From NCBI RefSeq assembly GCF_028290885.1, contig NZ_JAQGIZ010000194.1, forward strand, positions 1 to 39,694: a stretch of 39,694 nucleotides of DNA, written 5' to 3'. Below, piece after piece: positions 33,142-39,694 of this stretch. The stretch comes from Phenylobacterium sp. (GTDB lineage Bacteria; Pseudomonadota; Alphaproteobacteria; Caulobacterales; Caulobacteraceae). Positions within the stretch are counted from its first letter, which is position 1. Each line of letters begins with the position of its first letter. The notes below the pieces were generated by a model. The model saw only the letters and a program-made list of their open reading frames with translations, was not told the origin of the DNA and searched no databases. Made by a program: the position numbers and the translations under genes.

Positions 33142-33156
33142 GTTCTTGCTTTGTTC
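33142..33156 (+). promoter_or_regulatory. LexA (SOS) box
   Basis: The exact alphaproteobacterial LexA site GTTC-N7-GTTC: GTTC at 33142-33145 and at 33153-33156, with seven bases between. It ends directly at the ATG 33157 and lies about 16 nt downstream of TTGACA (33121-33126), so LexA would cover the -10 region and transcript start. Confidence 0.8.
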
Positions 33157-33768
33157 ATGTCTGACGCAGCGGCGAGGATGGAGCGGCAGGACCGCATCCT
33201 GGCGGAGCTTTCCGAGCTTGGCCTGACGCTGGCGCGTGGGCTGCACGCCAAGGCGCTGGCGGCCGAGACGGCGGAGGAGGCGCAGGCGCTGGGTCTGGCG
33301 TTCCACCGCATCTCGCGGTCCGTGCGCCAGACCATCGCGCTCGAGGCCAAGCTTGACCGCGAGCGGCGCCGGCAGGATCACGACGACCGGCGCGACGCCG
33401 AGCAGCGCGACGAGGCCAAGGCCCGGCAGCGCAAGGCCCAGGTCCGCGGCGCTGTGGAGCGCGCCATCTGGGCCGAAGCCGAGGGCGACGAGGCCGAGCT
33501 GCTGATCTGCGAACTCGACGACCGGCTGGGCGACGACGCGCTGGCCGAGGGCTTCCTCGACGCCCCCATCGAAACGCTCATCGCCCGCATCCAAGGCGAG
33601 TTGGGCTTGGCGGCGTCCGGACTCCGTCCGGCGACGGCCGCGCCAATGGATGGGGCGCAAGGGCTCGCCGCGTCTGCCGGCTCCGGGCTCGACGCGCGCG
33701 GCCAGCCGCCCGAGGGCGACCGGGCGGCGGAGGGACCTGTCCCCCCCGCCGCCTTCAACTCCGCCTAA
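33157..33768 (+). CDS. Hypothetical protein, probably SOS-induced
   Basis: A 203-residue soluble protein of unknown function. Residues 1-70 are helical and regular (MSDAAARMERQDRILAELSE, then LGLTLARGLHAKALAAETAE and LGLAFHRISRSVRQTIALEAK); residues about 71-100 are extremely charged and likely coiled coil (KLDRERRRQDHDDRRDAEQR); residues 105-150 hold a second helical patch with acidic residues; the tail is Ala/Gly/Pro-rich. No enzyme motif, signal peptide or membrane segment is visible. The ATG touches the LexA box, leaving no room for a Shine-Dalgarno, so a leaderless mRNA is likely. recJ follows after 119 nt, which fits a DNA-damage role. It resembles uncharacterised Caulobacterales proteins at the same place, as far as I recall. 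Confidence 0.8.
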   Translation: MSDAAARMERQDRILAELSELGLTLARGLHAKALAAETAEEAQALGLAFHRISRSVRQTIALEAKLDRERRRQDHDDRRDAEQRDEAKARQRKAQVRGAVERAIWAEAEGDEAELLICELDDRLGDDALAEGFLDAPIETLIARIQGELGLAASGLRPATAAPMDGAQGLAASAGSGLDARGQPPEGDRAAEGPVPPAAFNSA

Positions 33769-33887
33769 CCCCTCCGCTTGCGTCCGTTTCTGACGCAGCC
33801 CGCCGCTACCCTAAGTCACGCCTGCCCGCTGGCGACTCGCCGGGCTGGGGCCGATAGTGCGTGCCTGAACGGCGGGAGGAGCGGGAA

Positions 33888-35687
33888 TTGGCGGACGGCA
33901 GCCCACAGGTCGGCTACCTCAGCGTCACGCGCTCGCTCTCCGGGCGGCTGTGGCGCGAGCGGGCGGCCGATCCGGAGCTGGTGCGCCGCCATCAGCTCAG
34001 CCACGGCCTCTCCGAACCGCTGGCCCGGGCGCTGGCGGCGCGGGGCGTGCTGGCCGAGCAGGGCGAGACCTACCTCAACCCGACCCTGAAGGCGCTGTTC
34101 CCCGACCCGTCGTCGTTCACCGACATGGACCGGGCGGCCGAGGTCCTGGTGGACGCGCTGGAGCGCCGGCGGCCGCTGGTGGTGTTCGCCGACTACGACG
34201 TGGACGGCGCCTCGTCGGCCGCCCAGCTGGTCCGCTGGTTCCGCGCGCTCGGCTACGAGCTGCCGATCTACGTTCCCGACCGCATCCTGGAGGGCTACGG
34301 CCCGTCACCCGCCGCCTTCCGCCGGCTGAAAGCCGACGGCGCCGAGCTGGTGATCACCGTCGACTGCGGGGCCGCGGCGCACGATGCGCTGGCCTGCGCC
34401 GCGGAGATCGGCCTCGAGGTCGTGGTGATCGACCACCACCTGATGCGCGGCGAAGAGATCCCCCACGTCGCGGCCCTGGTGAACCCCAATCGGCCCGACT
34501 GCGTCTCGGGGCAGGGCCATCTGGCGGCGGCCGGCGTGACCTTCGTCCTGCTGGCCGCCCTGAACCGCGAGGCGCGCAAGCGGGGCCTGTTCGGCGACCG
34601 GCCCGAGCCCGACCTGCGCCAATGGCTCGACCTCGCCGCCATGGGGGCGATCTGCGACGTGACGGAGCTGCGCGGCTTCAACCGGGCGCTGGCGGCGCAG
34701 GGGCTGAAGGTGATGTCGGCCTGGCGCAATCCGGGGCTGAAGGCCCTGCTGGAGGTCGCCAACAGCCAGGGCCCGGCCTCGGTGTTCCACGTGGGCTTCA
34801 TCCTCGGCCCGCGGATCAACGCCGGCGGACGCATCGGCCGCGCCGACCTGGGCGCACGCCTGCTCTCCACCGACGATCCGGAGGAGGCTAGGGGCCTCGC
34901 CGCGGAGCTCGACGCGCTGAACGCCTCGCGCAAGGAAGTCGAGCGCGAGGTGACCGAGGCGGCGATCGCCCACATCGAGACCGAAAGCAACCAGGGCGAG
35001 GCGCCCATGCTGCTGGTGGCGGCCGACGGCTGGCATCCGGGGGTGATCGGCATCGTCGCCGGGCGGCTGCGCGAAAAGTACCGCAAGCCGGTGGTGGTGG
35101 TCGGCGTCGACCGCGCGGCCAACGTCGGCAAGGGCTCCGGCCGTTCCCAGCCCGGGGTGAACCTCGGGCGCGCCGTGCAGGCGGCCTACGACGAGGGCCT
35201 GCTGCTGGCCGGCGGCGGCCACGCCATGGCCGCGGGGCTGTCGGTGCGGCCCGACACCATCCCCGAGCTGCGCGCCTTCCTCTGCGAGCGACTGGCGGCC
35301 GAAACGGAGATCGCGGCTGCCGAAGACGGGCTGGAGATCGACGCCCTGGTCACCGCCCGCGGCTGCGACCGGGCGCTCTGGCAGGACTTCCAGCGCATGG
35401 CCCCGTTCGGGCCGGGCAATGTCGAGCCGATGTTCGCCGCGGCCGACGTACGCGTGGAGCGGCCGATGGCGCTCAGGGGCGGCCACGTGCGCTGCACGCT
35501 CACCGACGGCTCCGGCGGCAGGCTGAAGGCCGTGGCCTGGCGGGTGGAGGGCTCCGAGGCCGGCCGCCGGCTGCTGACCGAGGGCGGCGCCATCCACGTG
35601 GCCGGCCGTCTGAAGCCGGACGATTGGCAGGGCCGCCAAGGCGTGGAATTCGAGATCGAGGACGTCGCCGATCCCCGCCGGGCCTGA
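33888..35687 (+). CDS. recJ: Single-stranded-DNA-specific exonuclease RecJ
   Basis: A 599-residue DHH-superfamily 5'-3' exonuclease used in recombination, mismatch and base-excision repair. The metal-binding motifs are DYDVDG (residues 102-107), VDCG (158-161) and IDHH (181-184); the DHHA1 part with GSGRSQPGVNLGRAV and GGHAMAAGLSV follows; and the C-terminal OB-like domain ends with a DDWQGRQGVEFEIEDVAD segment. TTG 33888 was chosen because GGGAGGAG precedes it by six bases; a GTG at 33861 would add nine residues but has no ribosome-binding site. It lies next to the LexA-box gene and before tRNA-Glu. Confidence 0.95.
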   Translation: MADGSPQVGYLSVTRSLSGRLWRERAADPELVRRHQLSHGLSEPLARALAARGVLAEQGETYLNPTLKALFPDPSSFTDMDRAAEVLVDALERRRPLVVFADYDVDGASSAAQLVRWFRALGYELPIYVPDRILEGYGPSPAAFRRLKADGAELVITVDCGAAAHDALACAAEIGLEVVVIDHHLMRGEEIPHVAALVNPNRPDCVSGQGHLAAAGVTFVLLAALNREARKRGLFGDRPEPDLRQWLDLAAMGAICDVTELRGFNRALAAQGLKVMSAWRNPGLKALLEVANSQGPASVFHVGFILGPRINAGGRIGRADLGARLLSTDDPEEARGLAAELDALNASRKEVEREVTEAAIAHIETESNQGEAPMLLVAADGWHPGVIGIVAGRLREKYRKPVVVVGVDRAANVGKGSGRSQPGVNLGRAVQAAYDEGLLLAGGGHAMAAGLSVRPDTIPELRAFLCERLAAETEIAAAEDGLEIDALVTARGCDRALWQDFQRMAPFGPGNVEPMFAAADVRVERPMALRGGHVRCTLTDGSGGRLKAVAWRVEGSEAGRRLLTEGGAIHVAGRLKPDDWQGRQGVEFEIEDVADPRRA

Positions 35688-35714
35688 GCGGGGCCGGATG
35701 CGGGCCCGGCAGTC

Positions 35715-35743
35715 TTGCACCCCCCCGGGAAGGCGGATATAGA
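35715..35743 (+). promoter_or_regulatory. Promoter of tRNA-Glu
   Basis: TTGCAC at 35715-35720, a 17-nt spacer, and TATAGA at 35738-35743, with the tRNA beginning 20 nt after the -10 box. Spacing and words fit the housekeeping sigma factor. Confidence 0.65.
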
Positions 35744-35762
35744 GCCGCCCTTCGCGCCACGC

Positions 35763-35837
35763 GGTCCCTTCGTCTATCGGTTAGGACGCCAGGTTTTCAA
35801 CCTGGAGAGAGGGGTTCGACTCCCCTAGGGACTGCCA
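35763..35837 (+). tRNA. tRNA-Glu (UUC)
   Basis: A 75-nt cloverleaf: acceptor GGTCCCT pairs with AGGGACT (first pair G-U), anticodon stem CCAGG/CCTGG with loop TTTTCAA gives anticodon TTC, T-arm GGGGTTCGACTCCCC, discriminator G and encoded CCA. A run of six or seven T at 35850-35855 follows and may end the transcript. Confidence 0.97.
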
Positions 35838-35982
35838 CGCGAATCCCCCTTTTTTGTCGGATCGCCGGCGCGCCTTTGCCTTGGCGTGCATTTTACGCGT
35901 TGACCAAGTCGCGTTACCAGAACACTGTTATGATTGGCTCAGTCCGAAGTCGGGATCGGGAGAGTAACGGGCCGAGGGGCAG

Positions 35983-36582
35983 ATGGCTGGTTACGAGTTT
36001 GAACAAGTGGATTCGGTGGCGGAAGCCGTACGGATCAGCGGTCGCGTCAAGTGGTTCGACGCCGGCAAGGGCTATGGCTTCATCGTGCCGGACGACCCGA
36101 GCCAGACGGACCTGAAGGACGTCCTCCTGCATGTGACGAGCTTGCGCAGTTGCGGGCGGGAGCATGCGCTGGAGGGCGCGGTCATCACCTGCGACGTGGT
36201 CCGCCGGCCGAAGGGCTGGCAGGTGGCCGAAGTCGTCGAGATCGACGAGAGCGCAGCTCCGCCGCCGGCCGAGCGCCGTCCGCGCGACGGCGGCTCCCGC
36301 GAGTCCTTCCTGCGCGCGGACTTCGCCAGCCGTCCGCCGCCGCGCCGCCCGGCGGCCGCCACCGGCCCGCTGGAGCGCGCGAAGGTGAAATGGTTCAACC
36401 GCACCAAGGGCTACGGCTTCGTGGTGCGCGACCTGGAGCCCGGCGACATCTTCGTCCACATCGAGACCCTGCGCCGCTCGGGCATGGAAGACCTGCAGCC
36501 CGGCGACGAGGTCCTGGTGCGCTTCGCCGAGGGCCCCAAGGGCCTGGTGGTCGCCGAGATCGAAGTTCCCGATCCGGACTAG
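35983..36582 (+). CDS. Double cold-shock-domain protein
   Basis: A 199-residue protein with two cold-shock domains: CSD1 about residues 18-80 ([28 protein letters not shown]) and CSD2 about residues 132-196 ([27 protein letters not shown]). Both keep the RNP1 (KGYGF) and RNP2 (V-x-x-HV / IFVHI) RNA-binding motifs. They are joined by an Arg/Pro-rich linker of about 50 residues. Two-domain CSPs are typical of Caulobacter relatives, where some are stationary-phase rather than cold induced. A TTGACC at 35900-35905 may be a -35 box but no good -10 follows. A 3' repeat element lies directly after the stop. Confidence 0.93.
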   Translation: MAGYEFEQVDSVAEAVRISGRVKWFDAGKGYGFIVPDDPSQTDLKDVLLHVTSLRSCGREHALEGAVITCDVVRRPKGWQVAEVVEIDESAAPPPAERRPRDGGSRESFLRADFASRPPPRRPAAATGPLERAKVKWFNRTKGYGFVVRDLEPGDIFVHIETLRRSGMEDLQPGDEVLVRFAEGPKGLVVAEIEVPDPD

Positions 36583-36588
36583 TGTCCC

Positions 36589-36743
36589 GATTCCGAAGTT
36601 CGCAAGCGCTTGCGGCCGGCTTTGGCGAACTTCGGAATCGATGAGGAAACAAGCACGTCTATCTTACTAGTGTGCTTCTTGGATTTGAAGTACGCTCGGC
36701 GCGTGGCCCGTGAGAGTGGCGAACTTCAAATCCAGCACACTAG
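36589..36743. repeat. Compound inverted-repeat element after the cold-shock gene
   Basis: Two hairpins in tandem. The first has perfect 15-bp arms (36589-36603 and 36625-36639). The second pairs 36667-36676 plus 36681-36691 with 36723-36743 (21 bp, interrupted by a 4-nt bulge at 36677-36680). Both share the word GGCGAACTTC (36624-36633 and 36719-36728). No coding sequence is present. The structure suggests a dispersed intergenic repeat family, different from those at 11.1 and 13.6 kb. Confidence 0.75.
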
Positions 36744-36861
36744 GCCCGGCGGCCTTGCCTGCCCGCGCCGACTGCCCCAAATAGGGCTCTCCTGACGTCC
36801 GGGGTTTGGTTTGCCGTCTCCGCATCGCCCGCCGCCCCGGCCCGCCGACACGACCTTCCGG

Positions 36862-37629
36862 ATGATGCGCGTCCTTGCGCTTCTGCTGGCCATGGCCGGG
36901 GCCTCGGCCGCGGCGGCCGTTCCGATCCAGGGTTATGAGGTCAAGGCGGTCTATCCGCACGACGACCAGGCCTACACCGAGGGCCTCTTCTACCTGCACG
37001 GCCTGCTGTTCGAGAGCACCGGCATCGAGGGGCGCTCGACCATCCGCAAGGTGCGCCTGAAGGACGGCGCCGTGCTGCAGTCGCGGTCCATCGCCCCGAA
37101 CCTGTTCGGAGAGGGCATCGTCAACTGGGGCGACGAGATCATCAGCCTGACCTGGCGCAATGAGGTCGGCTTCCGCTGGAACCTGAAGACGCTGGCCCGC
37201 AAGGCGACGTTCCACTATCGCGGCGAGGGCTGGGCGCTCACCCAGAACGGCAAGAACCTGATCATGAGCGACGGCTCGCCGACGCTGCGCGTCCTCGACC
37301 CGGTGACGCTGCGCGAAGTCCGCCGGATCGCCGTGACGGCCGACGGCCAGCCGGTGTTCAACCTGAACGAGCTGGAGTGGGTGAAGGGCGAGATCCTCGC
37401 CAACATCTGGCAGACCAACCAGATCGCCCGCATCGATCCGCAGACGGGCGCCGTGAAGGCCTGGATCGACCTCACCGGCCTGCCGGAGACCCTGCGCTCA
37501 CGTGACGCCGACGCCGTCCTGAACGGGATCGCCTACGACTGCGAGCACGACCGCCTGTTCGTGACCGGCAAGAACTGGCCGCACCTCTACGAAATCCGCC
37601 TGACGCCGCCGAAGGGCGCAACCAGATGA
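36862..37629 (+). CDS. Glutaminyl-peptide cyclotransferase (glutamine cyclotransferase family), exported
   Basis: A 255-residue beta-propeller protein of the plant/bacterial glutaminyl cyclase type, which converts N-terminal glutamine to pyroglutamate. A signal peptide ends near residue 20 (LLLAMAGASAAAA). Family motifs are PHDDQAYTEGLFYL, ESTGIEGRSTIRKV, LFGEGIVNWGDEIISLTWRN, EGWALTQNGKNLIMSDGS, FNLNELEWVKGEILANIW and VLNGIAYD. It should act in the periplasm. Either ATG 36862 or ATG 36865 may start it. The stop overlaps the next gene in an ATGA. Confidence 0.92.
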   Translation: MMRVLALLLAMAGASAAAAVPIQGYEVKAVYPHDDQAYTEGLFYLHGLLFESTGIEGRSTIRKVRLKDGAVLQSRSIAPNLFGEGIVNWGDEIISLTWRNEVGFRWNLKTLARKATFHYRGEGWALTQNGKNLIMSDGSPTLRVLDPVTLREVRRIAVTADGQPVFNLNELEWVKGEILANIWQTNQIARIDPQTGAVKAWIDLTGLPETLRSRDADAVLNGIAYDCEHDRLFVTGKNWPHLYEIRLTPPKGATR

Positions 37630-38069
37630 ACCGGGGAACCGGGCGCGAGGACGAGCCCAGCCCCGCGCCGCCGGAGGGCTATGTGCTTTCCGAGGGGCGG
37701 GGCGGGTTCTCCACCGCCAACGGGCCCTATTTCTATCGGGAGGGCGACGGGCGGACGGCCGAGCAGGCCTTCTTCGCCCTGAAGCGCCACGCCAACGGCC
37801 TGGGCCTGGTGCATGGCGGCATGCTGTCGGCCTTCATGGACGGTGTGCTGGCCGGCGCCGTCTGGCGCGGGACGGGCAAGACCGCCGTGACCATCCATCT
37901 CTCCATCGACTTCCTGCATATGGCCCGGGTCGGCGAATGGGTGATGGGCGAGGCCCGGCTCACGCGGGCCACCCGCGAAGTCGCCTTCGCCGACGGCCGC
38001 GCCTACGTCGGCGGCCACGACGTGGTTCGCTGTTCGGGCGTCTTCAAGCTGATGAGCCGAGGGGGGTAG
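37626..38069 (+). CDS. PaaI-family hotdog thioesterase
   Basis: A 147-residue hotdog-fold acyl-CoA thioesterase. The active-site helix is LVHGGMLSAFMDGVLAGAV, with the HGG signature and Asp in the position of the catalytic acidic residue; VTIHLSIDFLHMARVGEWV forms the next strands. Such enzymes hydrolyse aromatic or medium-chain acyl-CoA; the actual substrate is unknown. The start overlaps the cyclotransferase stop (ATGA), so the two are co-translated, though a functional link is not obvious. Confidence 0.87.
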   Translation: MNRGTGREDEPSPAPPEGYVLSEGRGGFSTANGPYFYREGDGRTAEQAFFALKRHANGLGLVHGGMLSAFMDGVLAGAVWRGTGKTAVTIHLSIDFLHMARVGEWVMGEARLTRATREVAFADGRAYVGGHDVVRCSGVFKLMSRGG

Positions 38070-38078
38070 AGCGTTTCC

Positions 38079-38103
38079 CGGCCGACTTGGAACAAGTCGG
38101 CCG
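38079..38103. repeat. Hairpin repeat before tRNA-Pro
   Basis: Perfect 11-bp inverted arms (38079-38089 and 38093-38103) with a GAA loop just after the thioesterase stop, flanked by GAGCGTTTCC and GGAAGAGCG, which extend the symmetry loosely. It resembles the small GAGCG-type intergenic repeats common in Caulobacterales and may also end transcription. Confidence 0.6.
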
Positions 38104-38148
38104 ATCAGGAAGAGCGACCAAGCAAAGATTCTAAGGTTACGGCTTCCG

Positions 38149-38175
38149 TTGCCGAAAGCCGAAAACGCTTATATC
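38149..38175 (+). promoter_or_regulatory. Probable promoter of tRNA-Pro (UGG)
   Basis: TTGCCG at 38149-38154 and TATATC at 38170-38175 with a 15-nt spacer; the tRNA begins 20 nt after the -10 box. The spacing is short, so this is tentative. Confidence 0.4.
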
Positions 38176-38194
38176 GCAAGGCCGCCGGCGCCCT

Positions 38195-38271
38195 CGGGGC
38201 GTAGCGCAGCCTGGTAGCGCATCTGCTTTGGGAGCAGAGGGTCGCAGGTTCAAATCCTGCCGCCCCGACCA
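38195..38271 (+). tRNA. tRNA-Pro (UGG)
   Basis: A 77-nt cloverleaf: acceptor CGGGGCG/CGCCCCG, D-arm TAGCGCAGCCTGGTAGCGC, anticodon stem TCTGC/GCAGA with loop TTTGGGA (anticodon TGG), T-arm CAGGTTCAAATCCTG, encoded CCA. Confidence 0.97.
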
Positions 38272-38298
38272 CGCGCCGGCTGAGATCTGAGGTATCGA

Positions 38299-38607
38299 AT
38301 GCTCGCGCGCATCTTTCGTCCGTCCAAGACCGCCATGCAGTCCGGCAAGGGCAAGACCAAGGAGTGGGTCCTGGAGTTCGAGCCGAAGGACGCGCGCAGA
38401 CCGGATCCGCTGATGGGATGGACGCAGACCGGTGACACGGAATCGAGCCAGGTGCGGCTGGGCTTCGAGACCAAGGCGGAGGCGGTCCGCTATGCCGACC
38501 AACACGGCATCGCCTTCCAGCTGATCGACCCCAAGCCCGCGAAACAGATCATCAAGGCCTATGCGGACAACTTCGCCTTCGGCCGTAAGGTCCCCTGGAC
38601 GCACTAG
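38299..38607 (+). CDS. NADH:ubiquinone oxidoreductase accessory subunit, NDUFS4-like
   Basis: A 102-residue protein of the 'ETC complex I subunit conserved region' family, homologous to mitochondrial NDUFS4 (18 kDa), one of the supernumerary subunits also present in alphaproteobacterial complex I. Diagnostic stretches are ARIFRPSKTAMQSGKGKTKE, WVLEFEP, DPLMGWTQTGDTESSQVRL and FETKAEAVRYADQHG. It is probably on the matrix-side (cytoplasmic) arm of the complex. It stands alone between two tRNA genes, away from the nuo operon; tRNA-Arg begins 13 nt after its stop. Confidence 0.93.
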   Translation: MLARIFRPSKTAMQSGKGKTKEWVLEFEPKDARRPDPLMGWTQTGDTESSQVRLGFETKAEAVRYADQHGIAFQLIDPKPAKQIIKAYADNFAFGRKVPWTH

Positions 38608-38619
38608 AGCCCCTGACGG

Positions 38620-38696
38620 GCGCCCGTAGCTCAACTGGATAGAGCACCTGCCTTCTAAGCTGGTGGTTGCAGGTTCGAGCCCTGCCGGGCGCGCCA
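38620..38696 (+). tRNA. tRNA-Arg (UCU)
   Basis: A 77-nt cloverleaf: acceptor GCGCCCG/CGGGCGC, discriminator G, encoded CCA, anticodon loop CTTCTAA with anticodon TCT, T-arm GCAGGTTCGAGCCCTGC. The anticodon stem CCTGC/GCTGG has a U-U mismatch at the third pair (29-41), which is uncommon. Probably co-transcribed with the NDUFS4-like gene. Confidence 0.93.
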
Positions 38697-38703
38697 GGTC
38701 AGA

Positions 38704-39570
38704 TCAGTCCAGCGGGACTTCGGGCAGCGGCCGACGGGCCTCGTCCAGCTGCACCACCCAGCGGGCCCGGTCCGGCATCTCCGCCAGGATCCAGCGCGTC
38801 AGCCGCTCGTAGTGGGCGACGAAGCGGGCGACCTCGGCGTCCGACATGCCCTGGCCGATTCGCGCGCGGAGCTTGTGCTCCTGCTCGGTGCGCCAGGCCA
38901 GCACGGCCTCGAAGCTCGGCGCCTTGAGCATGATCAGCTCCTGGTAGCGCGCGAACAGCTCCTGGTAGGGGCGGTCGAGCTGGTCGTTGACGTAGGTGCG
39001 CCAGACGGCCTGCGGGTCCTCGTCCCGCTCCAGGTCGTTGACCGGCTGGCGCAGCGCAGCCGCGCCCTGGGCCACCGCGCCGACGCACCAGCCCTCCAAC
39101 AGCACAATGTCGACGGGCGTGGCGACGGTCTCCCAGCCGCCACGCGGGCGGCGGTTGTCGGTGGCCTTGTCGAAGGAGGGCAGGGCGACCCGGCCCTTGA
39201 TGCGGAGCTGGTCCAGCACCGCCCCGGCCAGGCGGATATCGTGGGTGCCGGGCGGACCGCGGGTCGCGAGCAGCGGGTGGACATCCTTGGCCAGCTGCTC
39301 GCGCGCCGCTTTGGGCAGGTAGAAGTCGTCCAGCGACAGGGCGACGGTGGAGAGGCCCCGCTTCTCCAGCAGCCGCTTGGTCACCGCCACGATGGTCGAC
39401 TTGCCGGAACCCTGGGCGCCGCAGATGCCGAGCGTCAGCGTCCGCCGGCGGACCTGGCGCAGGCGCGCGGCGCGGGCCGCCAGCGGCTCGCAGACCAACT
39501 CCACGGTCTCCCGGAAGCTTTCCGGCAGCGCCTCGGCCTTCATGAAGTCGTCGAGCCAGTCAGCCTTCAC
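38704..39570 (-). CDS. P-loop kinase, D-glycerate 3-kinase-like
   Basis: A 288-residue P-loop kinase similar to plant-type D-glycerate 3-kinase and to E. coli YggC/uridine-kinase-like proteins. The Walker A is GICGAQGSGKST (Gly51-Thr59), a Walker-B-like LSLDDFYLP follows near residue 80, and DIVLLEGWCVGA and WVVQLDEARRP occur later. It would make 3-phosphoglycerate from glycerate in the cytoplasm. The frame ends 7 nt from tRNA-Arg on the opposite strand, and it lies 25 nt downstream of the SDR gene, with which it probably forms an operon. Confidence 0.82.
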   Translation of the reverse strand: MKADWLDDFMKAEALPESFRETVELVCEPLAARAARLRQVRRRTLTLGICGAQGSGKSTIVAVTKRLLEKRGLSTVALSLDDFYLPKAAREQLAKDVHPLLATRGPPGTHDIRLAGAVLDQLRIKGRVALPSFDKATDNRRPRGGWETVATPVDIVLLEGWCVGAVAQGAAALRQPVNDLERDEDPQAVWRTYVNDQLDRPYQELFARYQELIMLKAPSFEAVLAWRTEQEHKLRARIGQGMSDAEVARFVAHYERLTRWILAEMPDRARWVVQLDEARRPLPEVPLD

Positions 39571-39595
39571 GTCGCCCCTCGTGGGGGCGCCGTCG

Positions 39596-39694
39596 TCAGC
39601 CCCCGCTGTAGCCGCCCAGAATCGGCAGGATTTCCCCAGTGATAAAGCTGGAGGTCTGCGGAGAGGCCAGGAAAACGTAGGCCGGGGCGATTTC
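39596..39694 (-). CDS. SDR-family oxidoreductase, C-terminal end (5' part outside window)
   Basis: The last 32 codons of a short-chain dehydrogenase/reductase, reading EIAPAYVFLASPQTSSFITG then EILPILGGYSGG and TGA. The pattern 'P-x-YVFLAS-x-x-S-x-FITGE-x-L-x-x-x-GG' is the usual SDR C-terminus. The start and catalytic residues lie beyond the right edge. The close 3' neighbour is the glycerate-kinase-like gene. Confidence 0.88.
   Translation of the reverse strand, partial: EIAPAYVFLASPQTSSFITGEILPILGGYSGG

Noticed and set aside
38079..38103. Rho-independent terminator of the thioesterase gene
   Set aside because: The hairpin is strong but has no following T-run, so it was kept as a repeat.

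Overview
The window reads as a chromosomal segment of a high-GC alphaproteobacterium, most likely of the order Caulobacterales (Caulobacter/Phenylobacterium type). This rests on recognised proteins and gene order: a bactofilin overlapping an M23 peptidase, the bamE / cytochrome-bc1 chaperone / DUF177 / plsX / fabH / ihfA / merR block, DUF2842, a double cold-shock-domain protein, an NDUFS4-type complex I subunit, and a LexA box of the alphaproteobacterial GTTC-N7-GTTC type. The genus cannot be fixed from sequence alone. Both ends cut genes: prfB on the left and an SDR oxidoreductase on the right.

Layout. 1-5.4 kb: prfB end; a minus-strand group tyrS-bcp then M23 peptidase-bactofilin (cell shape and wall); anmK divergent (wall recycling). 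5.4-11.1 kb: a secreted CAP-domain protein behind an AT-rich leader, then an EF-P beta-lysylation locus (efp, epmA, epmB) with rluF overlapping epmB. Nested between epmA and epmB are a YidB-like gene and a DUF3597 gene, each behind an EcfG/sigma-T-like promoter, arranged back to back. 11-18.4 kb: H+-pyrophosphatase hppA with a strong terminator, a 134-bp inverted-repeat element, bamE, and the chaperone-DUF177-plsX-fabH-ihfA-merR run. 18.4-25 kb: tRNA-Pro, DUF2842, ctaA, cytochrome P460, rplM-rpsI, argC, a Tat-exported MsrB, and a PadR-DUF1700-DUF2807 operon with ATGA overlaps. 25-31.4 kb: PHA synthase phaC with a basic N-terminal tail, a small lipoprotein, aminotransferase-hom (4-nt overlap), glpX.

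31.4-33.1 kb is the accessory stretch and looks like an insertion/decay zone between glpX and recJ. It holds the C-terminal end of a thioredoxin-reductase-like gene abutting the C-terminal end of a LysR-like gene, an intact plsY of cyanobacterial type with visibly lower GC, the C-terminal part of an IS5-family transposase, and an enoyl-CoA-hydratase-like gene that keeps its start and its end but has lost its middle. Immediately after it, a perfect LexA box abuts the start codon of a 203-residue protein of unknown function, followed by recJ. This probable SOS gene is the best candidate for something undescribed.

35.7-39.7 kb: tRNA-Glu behind a clear promoter, a double cold-shock protein, a compound inverted-repeat element, glutaminyl cyclotransferase plus PaaI-type thioesterase, tRNA-Pro, an NDUFS4-like gene, tRNA-Arg, a glycerate-kinase-like gene and the SDR fragment. 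No CRISPR array, rRNA, complete insertion sequence or prophage was seen.
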